From NCBI GenBank assembly GCA_020719105.1, contig DYQV01000040.1, forward strand, positions 1 to 13,509: DNA of 13,509 nt, read 5' to 3'. The stretch comes from Rikenella microfusus (GTDB lineage: Bacteria > Bacteroidota > Bacteroidia > Bacteroidales > SZUA-534). Made by a program: the position numbers and the translations under genes. The notes under the pieces are model-generated. The model made no database searches. It worked only from the letters and a program-made list of their open reading frames with translations, and was not told the origin of the DNA. Below, one piece after another: positions 1-7,693 of the stretch (its first letter is position 1; each line of letters opens with the position of its first letter).

Positions 1-268
1 ATTTCATGGTGAATGGAATTACACTATAAAGCCAGAAACGTAAAGTTTAATTTGTCCCAATTCCTAAGGTAAACAAAAATGAAAATAAGGTTTTTTTATG
101 ACAAAAGAACCTTATTTTTTAATTTTCACCTTAGTAGAAAGTGCAATATCAATTCCATATAAACCTTATTGCCTTATTTTTAATCACTTACATAAATCAA
201 TCATACTTTAGAATAGAGCCATTAAAGTTAAGTGGCTGGTTTTGTTTGAAAGGATGAATGTCAAATAC
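1..268. other. Non-coding region downstream of aroC
   Basis: This stretch lies beyond the aroC stop and runs to the window edge. I see no plausible coding frame in it. It is AT-rich and holds a large imperfect palindrome at 64-134, described separately. The motif CCTTATT recurs at about 110-116, 163-169 and 172-178, so part of the palindrome arm is echoed further toward aroC. I found no convincing promoter of the Bacteroidota type on either strand here. Confidence 0.6.
64..134 (-). terminator. Large imperfect palindrome, probable terminator of the aro operon
   Basis: The inner stem pairs AAAATAAGGTT (82-92) with AACCTTATTTT (108-118), 11 perfect base pairs. An outer stem pairs CTAAGGT (64-70) with ACCTTAG (128-134). 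Together they form an inverted repeat with arms of about 27-29 bases. T-rich sequence follows the inner stem on the plus strand (114-120), and on the minus strand the inner stem is followed by CATTTTTG. It lies about 135 bases past the aroC stop, where the operon should end, and could act in both directions. The low GC of the stem makes it less certain than a classic terminator. A small mobile repeat is the alternative. Confidence 0.5.
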
Positions 269-1264
269 TTATAGAATTCTTTTCGTTTGCTGTTCTAAAA
301 GCATTAAATCAGCCAATACCAAGGCGGTCATGGCCTCCAAAATGGGTGGAACACGAAGTGCCACACAGGCATCGTGCCTGCCTTGAATAATAAGTTCATC
401 CACTTTACCGCTTTCAAAGTTCATGGTTTTTTGAGGTTTTGCAATGCTTGAGGTTGGTTTAATGGCCACACGGAATAGCAAATTGTTCCCGTTGGTAATG
501 CCCCCATTGATTCCTCCCGCATAATTAGAATCGGTTGTTCCAGCGGCATCAATTATGTTATCGTTATGTTCCCAACCGGTCATTTTTGCAGCCTGAAAAC
601 CACTTCCAAATTCAATGCCTTTAGTGGCCGGAATGGCAAATACAGCATGACTGATGAGGGATTCCACAGAATCCCAGAATGGTTCGCCCAATCCTACGGG
701 TAGCCCTTGAACATTGCAGGAAACAATGCCACCAATAGAGTTATGATCTGCTATTGCTTTATCAACGGCTTGGTCAATGTTGGTTGAACCGCCGGCTTCC
801 ACCAATACGGATGAAATTTGAATGTTTGGAAGCATTTTTTTGGCAATGACGCCCGCAGCCACAATACCAACTGTCAAACGGGCAGAAAAATGACCACCGC
901 CGCGGTAGTCGTTGTGTCCTCCAAACTTAATTTTACCAGTAAAATCGGCATGTCCGGGTCTGGGAGAAGCCACCAGGTTGGCATAGTCACCCGAACGGGT
1001 ATTCATGTTCCGGAAAAAAATAGTTATAGGGGCTCCGGTGGTTTTACCATTGAAAATCCCGCTCATGATTTCAGGTAAATCAGCTTCTTTTCTGGGTGTT
1101 GTCCCTTTGGCTCCAGCCCTGCGCCTTGATAAATCCGGTTCAAAATCATTTTCGCTCAACGAAATGCCGGCCGGACAGCCGTCGATGGTAATGCCAGCAC
1201 CTAAACCATGCGATTCGCCAAATATCTGTACCTTAAAAATTCTACCAAAACTATTCATATTCAA
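269..1264 (-). CDS. aroC: Chorismate synthase
   Basis: AroC converts 5-enolpyruvylshikimate-3-phosphate to chorismate, the last shikimate-pathway step, using reduced FMN as a non-consumed cofactor in the cytoplasm. Visible family signatures are GESHG (residues 16-20, with His19), RPGHADF (102-108, with His105), the DYRGGGHFSARLT block (119-131) and GRHD near residue 297, followed by a helix rich in Leu, Met and Ala at the C terminus. The two histidines match the catalytic pair known in the family. At 331 residues it is somewhat shorter than the E. coli enzyme (about 360) but ends are intact. Met3 (start at 1258) is a possible alternative start, as homologues begin close to NSFG. It is the last gene of the operon, 4 bases after aroA, so the two are probably translationally linked. 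Confidence 0.97.
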   Translation of the reverse strand: MNMNSFGRIFKVQIFGESHGLGAGITIDGCPAGISLSENDFEPDLSRRRAGAKGTTPRKEADLPEIMSGIFNGKTTGAPITIFFRNMNTRSGDYANLVASPRPGHADFTGKIKFGGHNDYRGGGHFSARLTVGIVAAGVIAKKMLPNIQISSVLVEAGGSTNIDQAVDKAIADHNSIGGIVSCNVQGLPVGLGEPFWDSVESLISHAVFAIPATKGIEFGSGFQAAKMTGWEHNDNIIDAAGTTDSNYAGGINGGITNGNNLLFRVAIKPTSSIAKPQKTMNFESGKVDELIIQGRHDACVALRVPPILEAMTALVLADLMLLEQQTKRIL

Positions 1265-1268
1265 TATT

Positions 1269-2528
1269 TTAATTGATTGAATCCATTTTAACTCCCAAAC
1301 TCATCATATCGGCATAAAACTCGGGATAGGTTTTATTAACACATTCGGCCCCTTCAATAATTATGGGTGCTGACGCATTTAATGCAGCCAGTGATAACGC
1401 CATGGCAATGCGGTGATCATTATGGGCAAACACCTTTCCCCCATTAATTTTTCCACCAGTGATATACATTTTATCTTCCTCAAAATCAATGCGTATGCCA
1501 ATTTTATTAAACTCTTGCTTTAATGCTTCTCCTCTATTGCTTTCTTTATGAATTAAACGGTGAACTCCCTTAATGGAACTTGTTCCTTGGCAATTGGCAG
1601 CTAGCGCAGTGAGTACCGGAAACAAATCGGGACAATGCAGGGCATCAAATTCGAAAGATGTAGGTTTTTCAGGTTTTGTTACAACCCAAGTATCATCTTT
1701 TGACACAATAGTTGCACCGGTTTGTTTAATAGCTTCTAATACTGCATAATCGGCCTGAGAAGAACCCGATTGCAGTAATTCCACTTGGATATTTCCGGCT
1801 ATAGCACCTGCCACCAGCAAGCCGGCAGCTCCGCTCCAATCGCCTTCAATTAAATACTTTCCAGCTGAATATGCTTGATTGCCTTTTATATAAAATTCTT
1901 TAAAATCATGGTTTTCAATAATTCCACCAAATGACTCAATTGCTTTCAAGGTCATTTCAACATAGGGAATGCTCATTAAATTGTCAACTTTAAGCAAACT
2001 ATCTCCATTTGCAAGAGGAAGCGAAATGAGCAAACCTGAAAGAAACTGAGAACTTAAACTACCGTCCATCCATGCTGTTCCCGGCTTTATTGGGCCCTTA
2101 ATCTTTATTGGTGGAAAACCATTGTTTGTTGAAATGAAAACCCCCAATTGTTTCATGGGTTCCGTCATAAAATCGGCAGGACGCTTTAACAATGAGCTTT
2201 CGGCCAATAATTCTATTTCATTTGAAAATAACGCAGCAATTGGGGTAAACAATCGGATGGCCAAACCCGATTCGCCGCAATGCAGTTGCTTTGGGGCACT
2301 AAAGTTGCTCGGAATGATTGAAATAAAGTTGCCATTATCGTAAACATCACAACCAAAAGCACTGGCAATATTCAGTCCGGCAAGCGCGTCATCACAATGT
2401 GATGGATTTTGTATTAGGGTTTCATCTTTGGCCAATACCGATAAGGCAATAGCCCGTTGCATAAAACTTTTTGAAGCCGGAGCTTTTACACTTCCTGAAA
2501 TTTTGGATGGATAAATTACTTTATTCAT
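1269..2528 (-). CDS. aroA: 3-phosphoshikimate 1-carboxyvinyltransferase (EPSP synthase)
   Basis: This enzyme transfers the enolpyruvyl group of phosphoenolpyruvate to shikimate-3-phosphate. Family marks are PASKSFMQRA near the N terminus (Lys20, Arg25), SSQF in the middle, HCPD with the catalytic Asp, KESNR, and HNDHRIAM close to the C terminus. At 419 residues it has normal single-domain-pair length. The PEP-binding loop reads GESGLAIRLF (residues 85-94), where the E. coli enzyme has GNAGTAMRPL, so the positions equivalent to Thr97 and Pro101 are both Leu. Those two positions govern glyphosate sensitivity in E. coli-type enzymes. It lies 29 bases after aroD and 4 bases before aroC. No frameshift or truncation is visible. 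Confidence 0.97.
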   Translation of the reverse strand: MNKVIYPSKISGSVKAPASKSFMQRAIALSVLAKDETLIQNPSHCDDALAGLNIASAFGCDVYDNGNFISIIPSNFSAPKQLHCGESGLAIRLFTPIAALFSNEIELLAESSLLKRPADFMTEPMKQLGVFISTNNGFPPIKIKGPIKPGTAWMDGSLSSQFLSGLLISLPLANGDSLLKVDNLMSIPYVEMTLKAIESFGGIIENHDFKEFYIKGNQAYSAGKYLIEGDWSGAAGLLVAGAIAGNIQVELLQSGSSQADYAVLEAIKQTGATIVSKDDTWVVTKPEKPTSFEFDALHCPDLFPVLTALAANCQGTSSIKGVHRLIHKESNRGEALKQEFNKIGIRIDFEEDKMYITGGKINGGKVFAHNDHRIAMALSLAALNASAPIIIEGAECVNKTYPEFYADMMSLGVKMDSIN

Positions 2529-2557
2529 TTATTTAACTAAATAATGTAATAATTTGG

Positions 2558-3187
2558 TTATAAATATTTTAACAAATATTTCATATCCTCTTCTTGTATC
2601 TGTCCGGGAGCCGTTTCCTTTCCATTTTCCCAACTGACAAAGGTAAATGGAGCCCCTAACTTAAGTGCTGCCAACCGAGTTATTTTTCCTAGTTCGCCCA
2701 TACCAATTGCTAATATTGGTGTATTTTGTCCATACAGGTTTAGTAAAAGGACATTATCGGAAATAGAATTGACCTGTGTGGCAATTTTAACCAAATCAGC
2801 TTGTTTCTCGAATGCTTTGGCAATGATTTTGGCAAGTGTATTGGAATCGGGAGTTAAATCATAATTGTGATAAGAAATTATCACCTTGCAGCCCTTATTT
2901 TTCGCATAAGTTACCAATTCAGAGCAATAATCGGTTTCCGATTCAATTTCCAAATCAATCCATTTGGCACCGCCATCGATGGCTGCTTTTAGTATTTCTT
3001 TTCTCTGAATGTTGTTTAATTCATTAGGCCGGCAGGTAGCAACTAAATTTGGTTGATAAGCAAACAGTTCCTTTATCTGAGAAATAGTTAACGATGATTT
3101 TTCAAGGCGAATTTCTGCCATTTCGGCACCTTGAATTCCTTCTTTAATGTTTTCGAAACCTTTTGCAGTTATGGAACGACAGAGCAT
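2558..3187 (-). CDS. aroD: Type I 3-dehydroquinate dehydratase
   Basis: AroD dehydrates 3-dehydroquinate to 3-dehydroshikimate through a Schiff base with an active-site lysine. The sequence shows the type I (class I aldolase-like) pattern: AEIRLE (residues 24-29), TCR (51-53), IDLE (77-80), ISYH with the catalytic His107, VKIA with the Schiff-base Lys134, then MGELGKITRL, and ETAPGQI near the C terminus. At 209 residues it is a little shorter than the E. coli enzyme (about 250) but has all key motifs. This is the type I enzyme, not the unrelated type II AroQ dehydratase. It sits 52 bases after aroB and 29 before aroA, acting directly after AroB in the pathway. The next enzyme, shikimate dehydrogenase, is not in the window. 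Confidence 0.96.
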   Translation of the reverse strand: MLCRSITAKGFENIKEGIQGAEMAEIRLEKSSLTISQIKELFAYQPNLVATCRPNELNNIQRKEILKAAIDGGAKWIDLEIESETDYCSELVTYAKNKGCKVIISYHNYDLTPDSNTLAKIIAKAFEKQADLVKIATQVNSISDNVLLLNLYGQNTPILAIGMGELGKITRLAALKLGAPFTFVSWENGKETAPGQIQEEDMKYLLKYL

Positions 3188-3239
3188 GATTTAATCTATT
3201 TTAGTTCAGATATTTATAAAAAAAAACATTCCAATTCAT

Positions 3240-4262
3240 TTATAGTGAAATCTGTTTCAGTTCATCAATGCCAATGCTTTCAATAGCAACCGCCCCAATT
3301 CCTTTCATCAAAATAAAATGAATGGAATTGCCTTCCCTTTTTTTATCCATGGTCAAAGCTTCCAATATTTCCTGCTTATTTCCCATAATTTCAACCGGTA
3401 GATTTAATTTCTGAAGCAGGTTTACAATCCGGTCATACGATGGTTTATCCAAAAGACCCCTTTTCATAGATAGCTTGGCTGCCACCACCAATCCCAAACT
3501 CACAGCTTTTCCATGCGATAAGTGCATCACTTTTTCAACCGCATGTCCATAAGTATGTCCCAGATTCAGTTTTCGGCGTTCCCCTTGCTCCTTTTCATCC
3601 TTATTTACAATGGCTGCTTTTATGGCCACAGAATTGAAAACCAGCTTTTCAATGGCTTCAGGTTCCAAACTGATGGCTTTATTGACATTTTGCTCCAGCC
3701 AATTGAACATATTGGCATCGGCAATGAGGGTGTGTTTCACAATTTCGGCAAACCCGCAGCTCAAATCGTCTTGACTCAGCGTTTTAAGCATATTAGGGTC
3801 GCAAATTACAAAATCGGGTTGATTGAACACCCCAATCATGTTTTTAAATCCCCGATGGTTAACCCCGTTTTTACCTCCCACACTGGCGTCAACCTGCGAA
3901 AGTAAGGTGGTTGAAATGAATCCAAACCGGATTCCTCTTTGATAGATTGATGCCACAAAACCACCTACGTCACATACAATACCACCGCCTACGGCCAATA
4001 AAAATGAACCACGGCCAGCTTTAAATGTAATTAATTGTTCGATAATGGCATCAATGGTTTCAAGGGTTTTCACTTTTTCCGATTGTCCTATCACAACAGT
4101 CGGAAAACCTATAAATGAACCTCCATAGATAGAATTCACTTTGTCATCCGTCAATACAATGATTTGCTTATGTGCAGGAAGGTAATTCCGGAAATTTTCA
4201 AAATTTTCGCCTACCAATAACTGCGAATCACTTGAGGAACCATGTATAATCAGTTTTTGCAT
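3240..4262 (-). CDS. aroB: 3-dehydroquinate synthase
   Basis: AroB cyclises DAHP to 3-dehydroquinate with NAD+ and a divalent metal. The NAD-binding core reads VGGGIVCDVGGFVASIYQRG (91-110), followed by TTLLSQVDASVGGKNGVN. Family metal ligands are visible as Glu173 in CGFAEIVKH, His236 in LGHTYGHA and His250 in HLSHGKAVSLG. At 340 residues it is slightly shorter than the roughly 360-residue E. coli enzyme, with the shortening at the ends rather than in the core. It follows the DAHP synthase gene, which supplies its substrate, by 78 bases. The 52-base gap to aroD contains a run of T on the transcribed sense but no stable stem, so I do not call a terminator there. Confidence 0.97.
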   Translation of the reverse strand: MQKLIIHGSSSDSQLLVGENFENFRNYLPAHKQIIVLTDDKVNSIYGGSFIGFPTVVIGQSEKVKTLETIDAIIEQLITFKAGRGSFLLAVGGGIVCDVGGFVASIYQRGIRFGFISTTLLSQVDASVGGKNGVNHRGFKNMIGVFNQPDFVICDPNMLKTLSQDDLSCGFAEIVKHTLIADANMFNWLEQNVNKAISLEPEAIEKLVFNSVAIKAAIVNKDEKEQGERRKLNLGHTYGHAVEKVMHLSHGKAVSLGLVVAAKLSMKRGLLDKPSYDRIVNLLQKLNLPVEIMGNKQEILEALTMDKKREGNSIHFILMKGIGAVAIESIGIDELKQISL

Positions 4263-4340
4263 AAAAGAAATTCAGTTTTGCTAACTTGCTGTAATATCAA
4301 TTGTTAGAAGACTTTTAAAAATAGTGAATAAAATTGGAAA

Positions 4341-5426
4341 TTATTCATTCATGATATGAGTCTGTTTGTTGATGGATTCCTGATGAATGGCCTTGAAAAT
4401 ATTGGCAAGGAACTCATCGCTTAAATCATATTTTTTACCTTTATCAAGCACCTTTTCCAGAATTTCGTTCCAGCGATCGGGTTGTAAAATAGTAATATTG
4501 TTTTTCTTTTTATACATACCAATCTTTTCAGCCACTTTCATCCGTTCTTCGATTATATTCAACAACTCATCATCATATTTATCGATTTGATGACGCAGGT
4601 CCTCCAGATTGTGAATAAATTCTTGGTTATCACTATTCAACGAACGCAAAACCAACTTTCCTAACAGTTTTCCTAGTTCCGTTGGGGTAATTTGCTGCGC
4701 GGCATCGCTCCACGCTTTATCAGGGTTGCAATGGGTTTCAATAATCAGTCCATCGTAGTTTAAGTCCATGGCTTTTTGCGATATCTCCTGCAATATATCC
4801 CTGCGTCCACCAATATGACTAGGATCGCATAACATAGGGATATTTGGCATTTTACGACGTAATTCAATGGGCAGTTGCCACTGGGGAACATTGCGGTATC
4901 TTGTTTTATCAAAGCTTGAAAAACCACGGTGGATGGCACCCACCCGGGTAATTCCGGCTCCTTGAATTCGCTCAATGGCACCAATCCACAATTCCACATC
5001 GGGGTTTACCGGATTTTTTACAAAAACAGGTATGTCCACACCTTTAAGTGCATCGGCTATTTCCTGCATGGCAAAAGGGTTTGCCGATGTACGGGCACCT
5101 ATCCATATTATATCAACCCCAAAGCGCAAAGCTTCGTAAACATGCTTTACATTGGCCACTTCAGTAGAAACCTTCATTCCTACTTCTTTCTGGACCTTTC
5201 TTAACCACTCCAGTCCAATACTGCCAACCCCTTCGAATGAATTGGGGCGTGTCCTGGGTTTCCAGATACCGGCTCGGTAAATTTCGATGTTCATCGCTTT
5301 AAGCTGCTGAGCTGTATCCATTACCTGTTCTTCAGATTCAGCACTGCAAGGTCCGGCAATAATTAGCGGACGATCGGTATTTTGAAGTCCCCAGTTTTTA
5401 AAGGGTTGATTGAGAATTGCGTTCAT
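4341..5426 (-). CDS. Bifunctional DAHP synthase / chorismate mutase (AroQ type, C-terminal)
   Basis: The N-terminal domain (about residues 1-262) is a type I-beta 3-deoxy-7-phosphoheptulonate synthase that condenses PEP with erythrose 4-phosphate. It shows AGPCSAES (24-31, metal-ligand Cys27), IWKPRTRPNSFEG (54-66), VFVKNP, CDPSH with His204, and IETH with Glu230. The C-terminal domain (about 272-352) is an all-helical AroQ chorismate mutase: LRHQID with Arg278, Arg295, Lys306, Arg318 and the closing IHQESI helix. Fusions of this kind in Prevotella and Porphyromonas are allosterically inhibited by prephenate through the mutase domain. By family this one is probably the same, but that is inference. 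No mutase domain is present in PheA or TyrA here, so this domain feeds both branches. It lies 47 bases after tyrA. The total length of 361 residues is normal for the fusion. Confidence 0.95.
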   Translation of the reverse strand: MNAILNQPFKNWGLQNTDRPLIIAGPCSAESEEQVMDTAQQLKAMNIEIYRAGIWKPRTRPNSFEGVGSIGLEWLRKVQKEVGMKVSTEVANVKHVYEALRFGVDIIWIGARTSANPFAMQEIADALKGVDIPVFVKNPVNPDVELWIGAIERIQGAGITRVGAIHRGFSSFDKTRYRNVPQWQLPIELRRKMPNIPMLCDPSHIGGRRDILQEISQKAMDLNYDGLIIETHCNPDKAWSDAAQQITPTELGKLLGKLVLRSLNSDNQEFIHNLEDLRHQIDKYDDELLNIIEERMKVAEKIGMYKKKNNITILQPDRWNEILEKVLDKGKKYDLSDEFLANIFKAIHQESINKQTHIMNE

Positions 5427-5473
5427 AATGTTTAAAAATTGAAATTACTATTTATTTTATCTATCTCGCGCTT

Positions 5474-6316
5474 TTATCTGAAAAGAACCTTTTTAATCCG
5501 GTTCGATTCCTGAATGAGCTGTCTTATTTTCTCCGGTTCATCGTTTTCAATGTGTTTGCGGAACTCCTTGAGTTTATTGATGTAAGTAGTTAAAACAGTA
5601 ACCACGTTATCTTTGTTTTGAGAAAAAATCGGTGTCCACATATCGGCTGAACTTTTGGCAAGGCGCACTGTTGAATCGAATCCACCGCTGGCCAAATCGA
5701 AAATATGCTTTTCATTTTTTTCTTTTTCAAGCACAGTAAGCGCTAAAGCAAAGGAGCTGATGTGGGAAATATGAGAAATATAGGCAGCATGCACATCGTG
5801 GTTGGCCCCATTCATATAAATTACCCGCATGTTCAAGGTTTCGAACATCCGTTTAGTAACTGCCACTGCTCTGATATCACTGTCTTCGGTATCGCACATA
5901 ATTACCGCCTTGCTGTCGTAAAGGCCTGAAATGGCCGCCCATGGACCTGAAAACTCCGTTCCGGCCATTGGGTGTGCAGCTACAAACTGTTTCCTATTGG
6001 GATGGTATTTTACCCACTCCAACAAAGTGCCTTTAGTAGAACACATATCGGTAACTACCTGTTTTCCAATTTTATCAAGCACTTTTGGCAAAACTTTCAT
6101 GGCTGCATCGGCTGGAATAGCCAAAATTATAAGTTCCGCTTTTGCAATTGCTTCATCCATCTCCATCAATTCATCAACAAAACCAATATGAAGGGCTGCG
6201 TTAGCATTGATTGAATCGGTGTCAACCCCAATTATGTGGGAAGCAAAACCTCTTTTTTTTAAGTCAATGGCGGCCGAACCGCCCATTAAACCTAATCCTA
6301 TTATTGTAATTACCAT
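5474..6316 (-). CDS. tyrA: Prephenate dehydrogenase
   Basis: TyrA oxidatively decarboxylates prephenate (or arogenate) toward tyrosine. The protein opens directly with a Rossmann dinucleotide motif, GLGLMGGS (residues 7-14), and an acidic residue at the end of the second strand (GVD, Asp32), which favours NAD+ over NADP+. The catalytic block AAHPMAGTEFSGP (113-125, His115) and the later SHISHISSFAL helix are typical. At 280 residues it is the short, single-function form, with no chorismate mutase fusion and no visible ACT domain. Feedback control must therefore come from elsewhere, such as the operon attenuator or the DAHP synthase. The start is fixed by the Rossmann strand beginning at residue 2. 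A 209-base hairpin-rich gap separates it from the upstream aminotransferase gene. Confidence 0.95.
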   Translation of the reverse strand: MVITIIGLGLMGGSAAIDLKKRGFASHIIGVDTDSINANAALHIGFVDELMEMDEAIAKAELIILAIPADAAMKVLPKVLDKIGKQVVTDMCSTKGTLLEWVKYHPNRKQFVAAHPMAGTEFSGPWAAISGLYDSKAVIMCDTEDSDIRAVAVTKRMFETLNMRVIYMNGANHDVHAAYISHISHISSFALALTVLEKEKNEKHIFDLASGGFDSTVRLAKSSADMWTPIFSQNKDNVVTVLTTYINKLKEFRKHIENDEPEKIRQLIQESNRIKKVLFR

Positions 6317-6525
6317 ACCTAATTATTTCAATTACTGGAACCCAAATTGAGCGATTTGCTACCACAAATCTGCTCAATCGACTGAACAATTATAAGTTTC
6401 CACAAATTTTCGTTTCACTCAATTTGTGAAAAACAACAATTGCTATGTCGGTGTTTTACCTAAGTAAAGCGCTTTTCCCCCGAGTCCTCGGGGTCAAGTC
6501 GCTCAACTTAGGTGGAATTTATATT
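6317..6525. repeat. Hairpin-rich intra-operon spacer, candidate small non-autonomous repeat
   Basis: This gap between the aminotransferase stop and the tyrA start contains three hairpins. The first pairs TTGAGCGATTTG (6347-6358) with CAAATCTGCTCAA (6365-6377), with one bulge. The second pairs CACAAATT (6401-6408) with AATTTGTG (6421-6428). The third is a nested compound stem from 6458 to 6513, with ACCTAAGT / ACTTAGGT outside and CCCCGAG / CTCGGGG at the tip (6478-6493). The ends also match each other: ACCTAA and TTGAGCGA at the left (6317-6322, 6347-6354) face TCGCTCAA and TTAGGT at the right (6499-6513). No ORF is present, and no hairpin is followed by a T-tract on the transcribed sense. 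It may be a mobile palindromic repeat or an mRNA-processing or stability element. Confidence 0.5.
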
Positions 6526-7689
6526 TTATTCATCGATAATACTTTTCATCCGATTCAATGCCAATTGAAGTTGATCTTCATTACTGCAAAGCGAAATGCG
6601 GGCAAAACGGTCTCCATTTGAACCAAAGATAGATCCTGGCGTTAGAAAAACTTTTGCTCCATTCAAATAAAAATCAGAAAATGCATAAGAATCCTTGTAC
6701 GTATCTGGAATTCTGGCCCAGATGAACAATCCAGTTTGCTTGACATCATAAGATGCCCCTATTAGATCGAATATTTGATACACCCATTTACGGCGTTCAA
6801 TATATTGGGCATTTACCGATTTGTACCACTCCATGGTATTTTCCAATGCTTTTGATGCAGCAAGCTGCAGCGGTTTATACATTCCGGAGTCCATGTTGCT
6901 TTTCACTTTCAAAATAGTTTCAATGTATTCGCTTTTCCCAGCTACCATGCCAACCCTGAAACCTGCCATGTTGTGCGATTTACTCAAAGAATTCAATTCC
7001 AAGGCTACTTCCATGGCATCTGGAACCGATAAAATAGACAACGGTTTGTCGTTCAGTATAAAACTATAAGGATTGTCGTTACAAATCAAAATCTGGTGCT
7101 TTTTACCAAAAGCCACCAATTTTTGAAACAATTCCATGGTGGCTGGCTGGCCGGTTGGCATGTGAGGGTAATTTACCCACATTATTTTCACTTTATCCAA
7201 ATCAAGGGCTTCCAGTTGCTCAAAATTGGGATACCAGTTATTATCAGGCAGCAAATCGTATTCTACCAATTCGGCTCCAACCAGTTGCGAAACCGATCGA
7301 TAGGTTGGATAGCCCGGATTAGGTATCAACACTTTATCGCCGGGATTTAAAAAGGCCATACTAATATGCATAATACCTTCTTTGGAACCAAAAAGAGGGA
7401 GAATCTCCGTATTAGCATCCAACTGCACCTGGTAAAAATTGGAGTACCATCGGGAAAAGGCATGCCGCAATTCAGGAATACCTTTATAACTCTGGTATCC
7501 ATGAACACCTGATTCTAAAACTTTTTGGGACAAGAGATTGAGTGCATTCACCGGAGGCAATAAATCGGGATTACCGATTCCCAGATTAATAACCGCATGA
7601 CCATGGTTGTTCATCTCTTCAATCTGCTTCAATTTCAGCGAAAAATAGTATTCATTGACCATTTCGGTCCGATGTGCCGGTTTTATCAT
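6526..7689 (-). CDS. Class I/II PLP-dependent aminotransferase, probable aromatic or prephenate aminotransferase
   Basis: This is a fold-type I aminotransferase of the family that includes aspartate aminotransferase and DapL-like enzymes. The PLP lysine is Lys237 in SLSKSHNMAGFRVG. Asp205 and Tyr208 in NDNPY match the usual pyridine-N and phenolic contacts, and GSKEG (101-105) forms the phosphate-binding turn. Context between pheA and tyrA suggests it transaminates phenylpyruvate and 4-hydroxyphenylpyruvate, or prephenate to arogenate. I cannot tell which from sequence alone. The usual NPTG motif reads MPTG here (Met177), replacing the Asn that normally contacts the PLP hydroxyl. It starts 4 bases after the pheA stop, indicating tight co-translation. 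Length (387) and both ends look normal. A DapL-like lysine-pathway role is possible but the context argues against it. Confidence 0.9.
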   Translation of the reverse strand: MIKPAHRTEMVNEYYFSLKLKQIEEMNNHGHAVINLGIGNPDLLPPVNALNLLSQKVLESGVHGYQSYKGIPELRHAFSRWYSNFYQVQLDANTEILPLFGSKEGIMHISMAFLNPGDKVLIPNPGYPTYRSVSQLVGAELVEYDLLPDNNWYPNFEQLEALDLDKVKIMWVNYPHMPTGQPATMELFQKLVAFGKKHQILICNDNPYSFILNDKPLSILSVPDAMEVALELNSLSKSHNMAGFRVGMVAGKSEYIETILKVKSNMDSGMYKPLQLAASKALENTMEWYKSVNAQYIERRKWVYQIFDLIGASYDVKQTGLFIWARIPDTYKDSYAFSDFYLNGAKVFLTPGSIFGSNGDRFARISLCSNEDQLQLALNRMKSIIDE

Positions 7690-7693
7690 GGTT

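Noticed and set aside
818..1280. Plus-strand open frames of 86 and 91 codons opposite aroC
   Set aside because: They lie entirely or almost entirely opposite a clearly conserved gene, show no family features, and have no promoter or start context of their own.
3522..3905. Plus-strand open frame of 127 codons opposite aroB
   Set aside because: It is the mirror of the conserved aroB core (metal-site and NAD-site coding region). The translation is low-complexity with no recognisable domain.
4760..4999. Minus-strand frame of 79 codons inside the DAHP synthase gene
   Set aside because: It overlaps the conserved catalytic domain in another frame and resembles no protein I recognise.
6478..6493. 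CCCCGAG / CTCGGGG hairpin as an intrinsic terminator before tyrA
   Set aside because: It is GC-rich but followed by A-rich rather than T-rich sequence on the minus strand, and it is nested in a larger stem.
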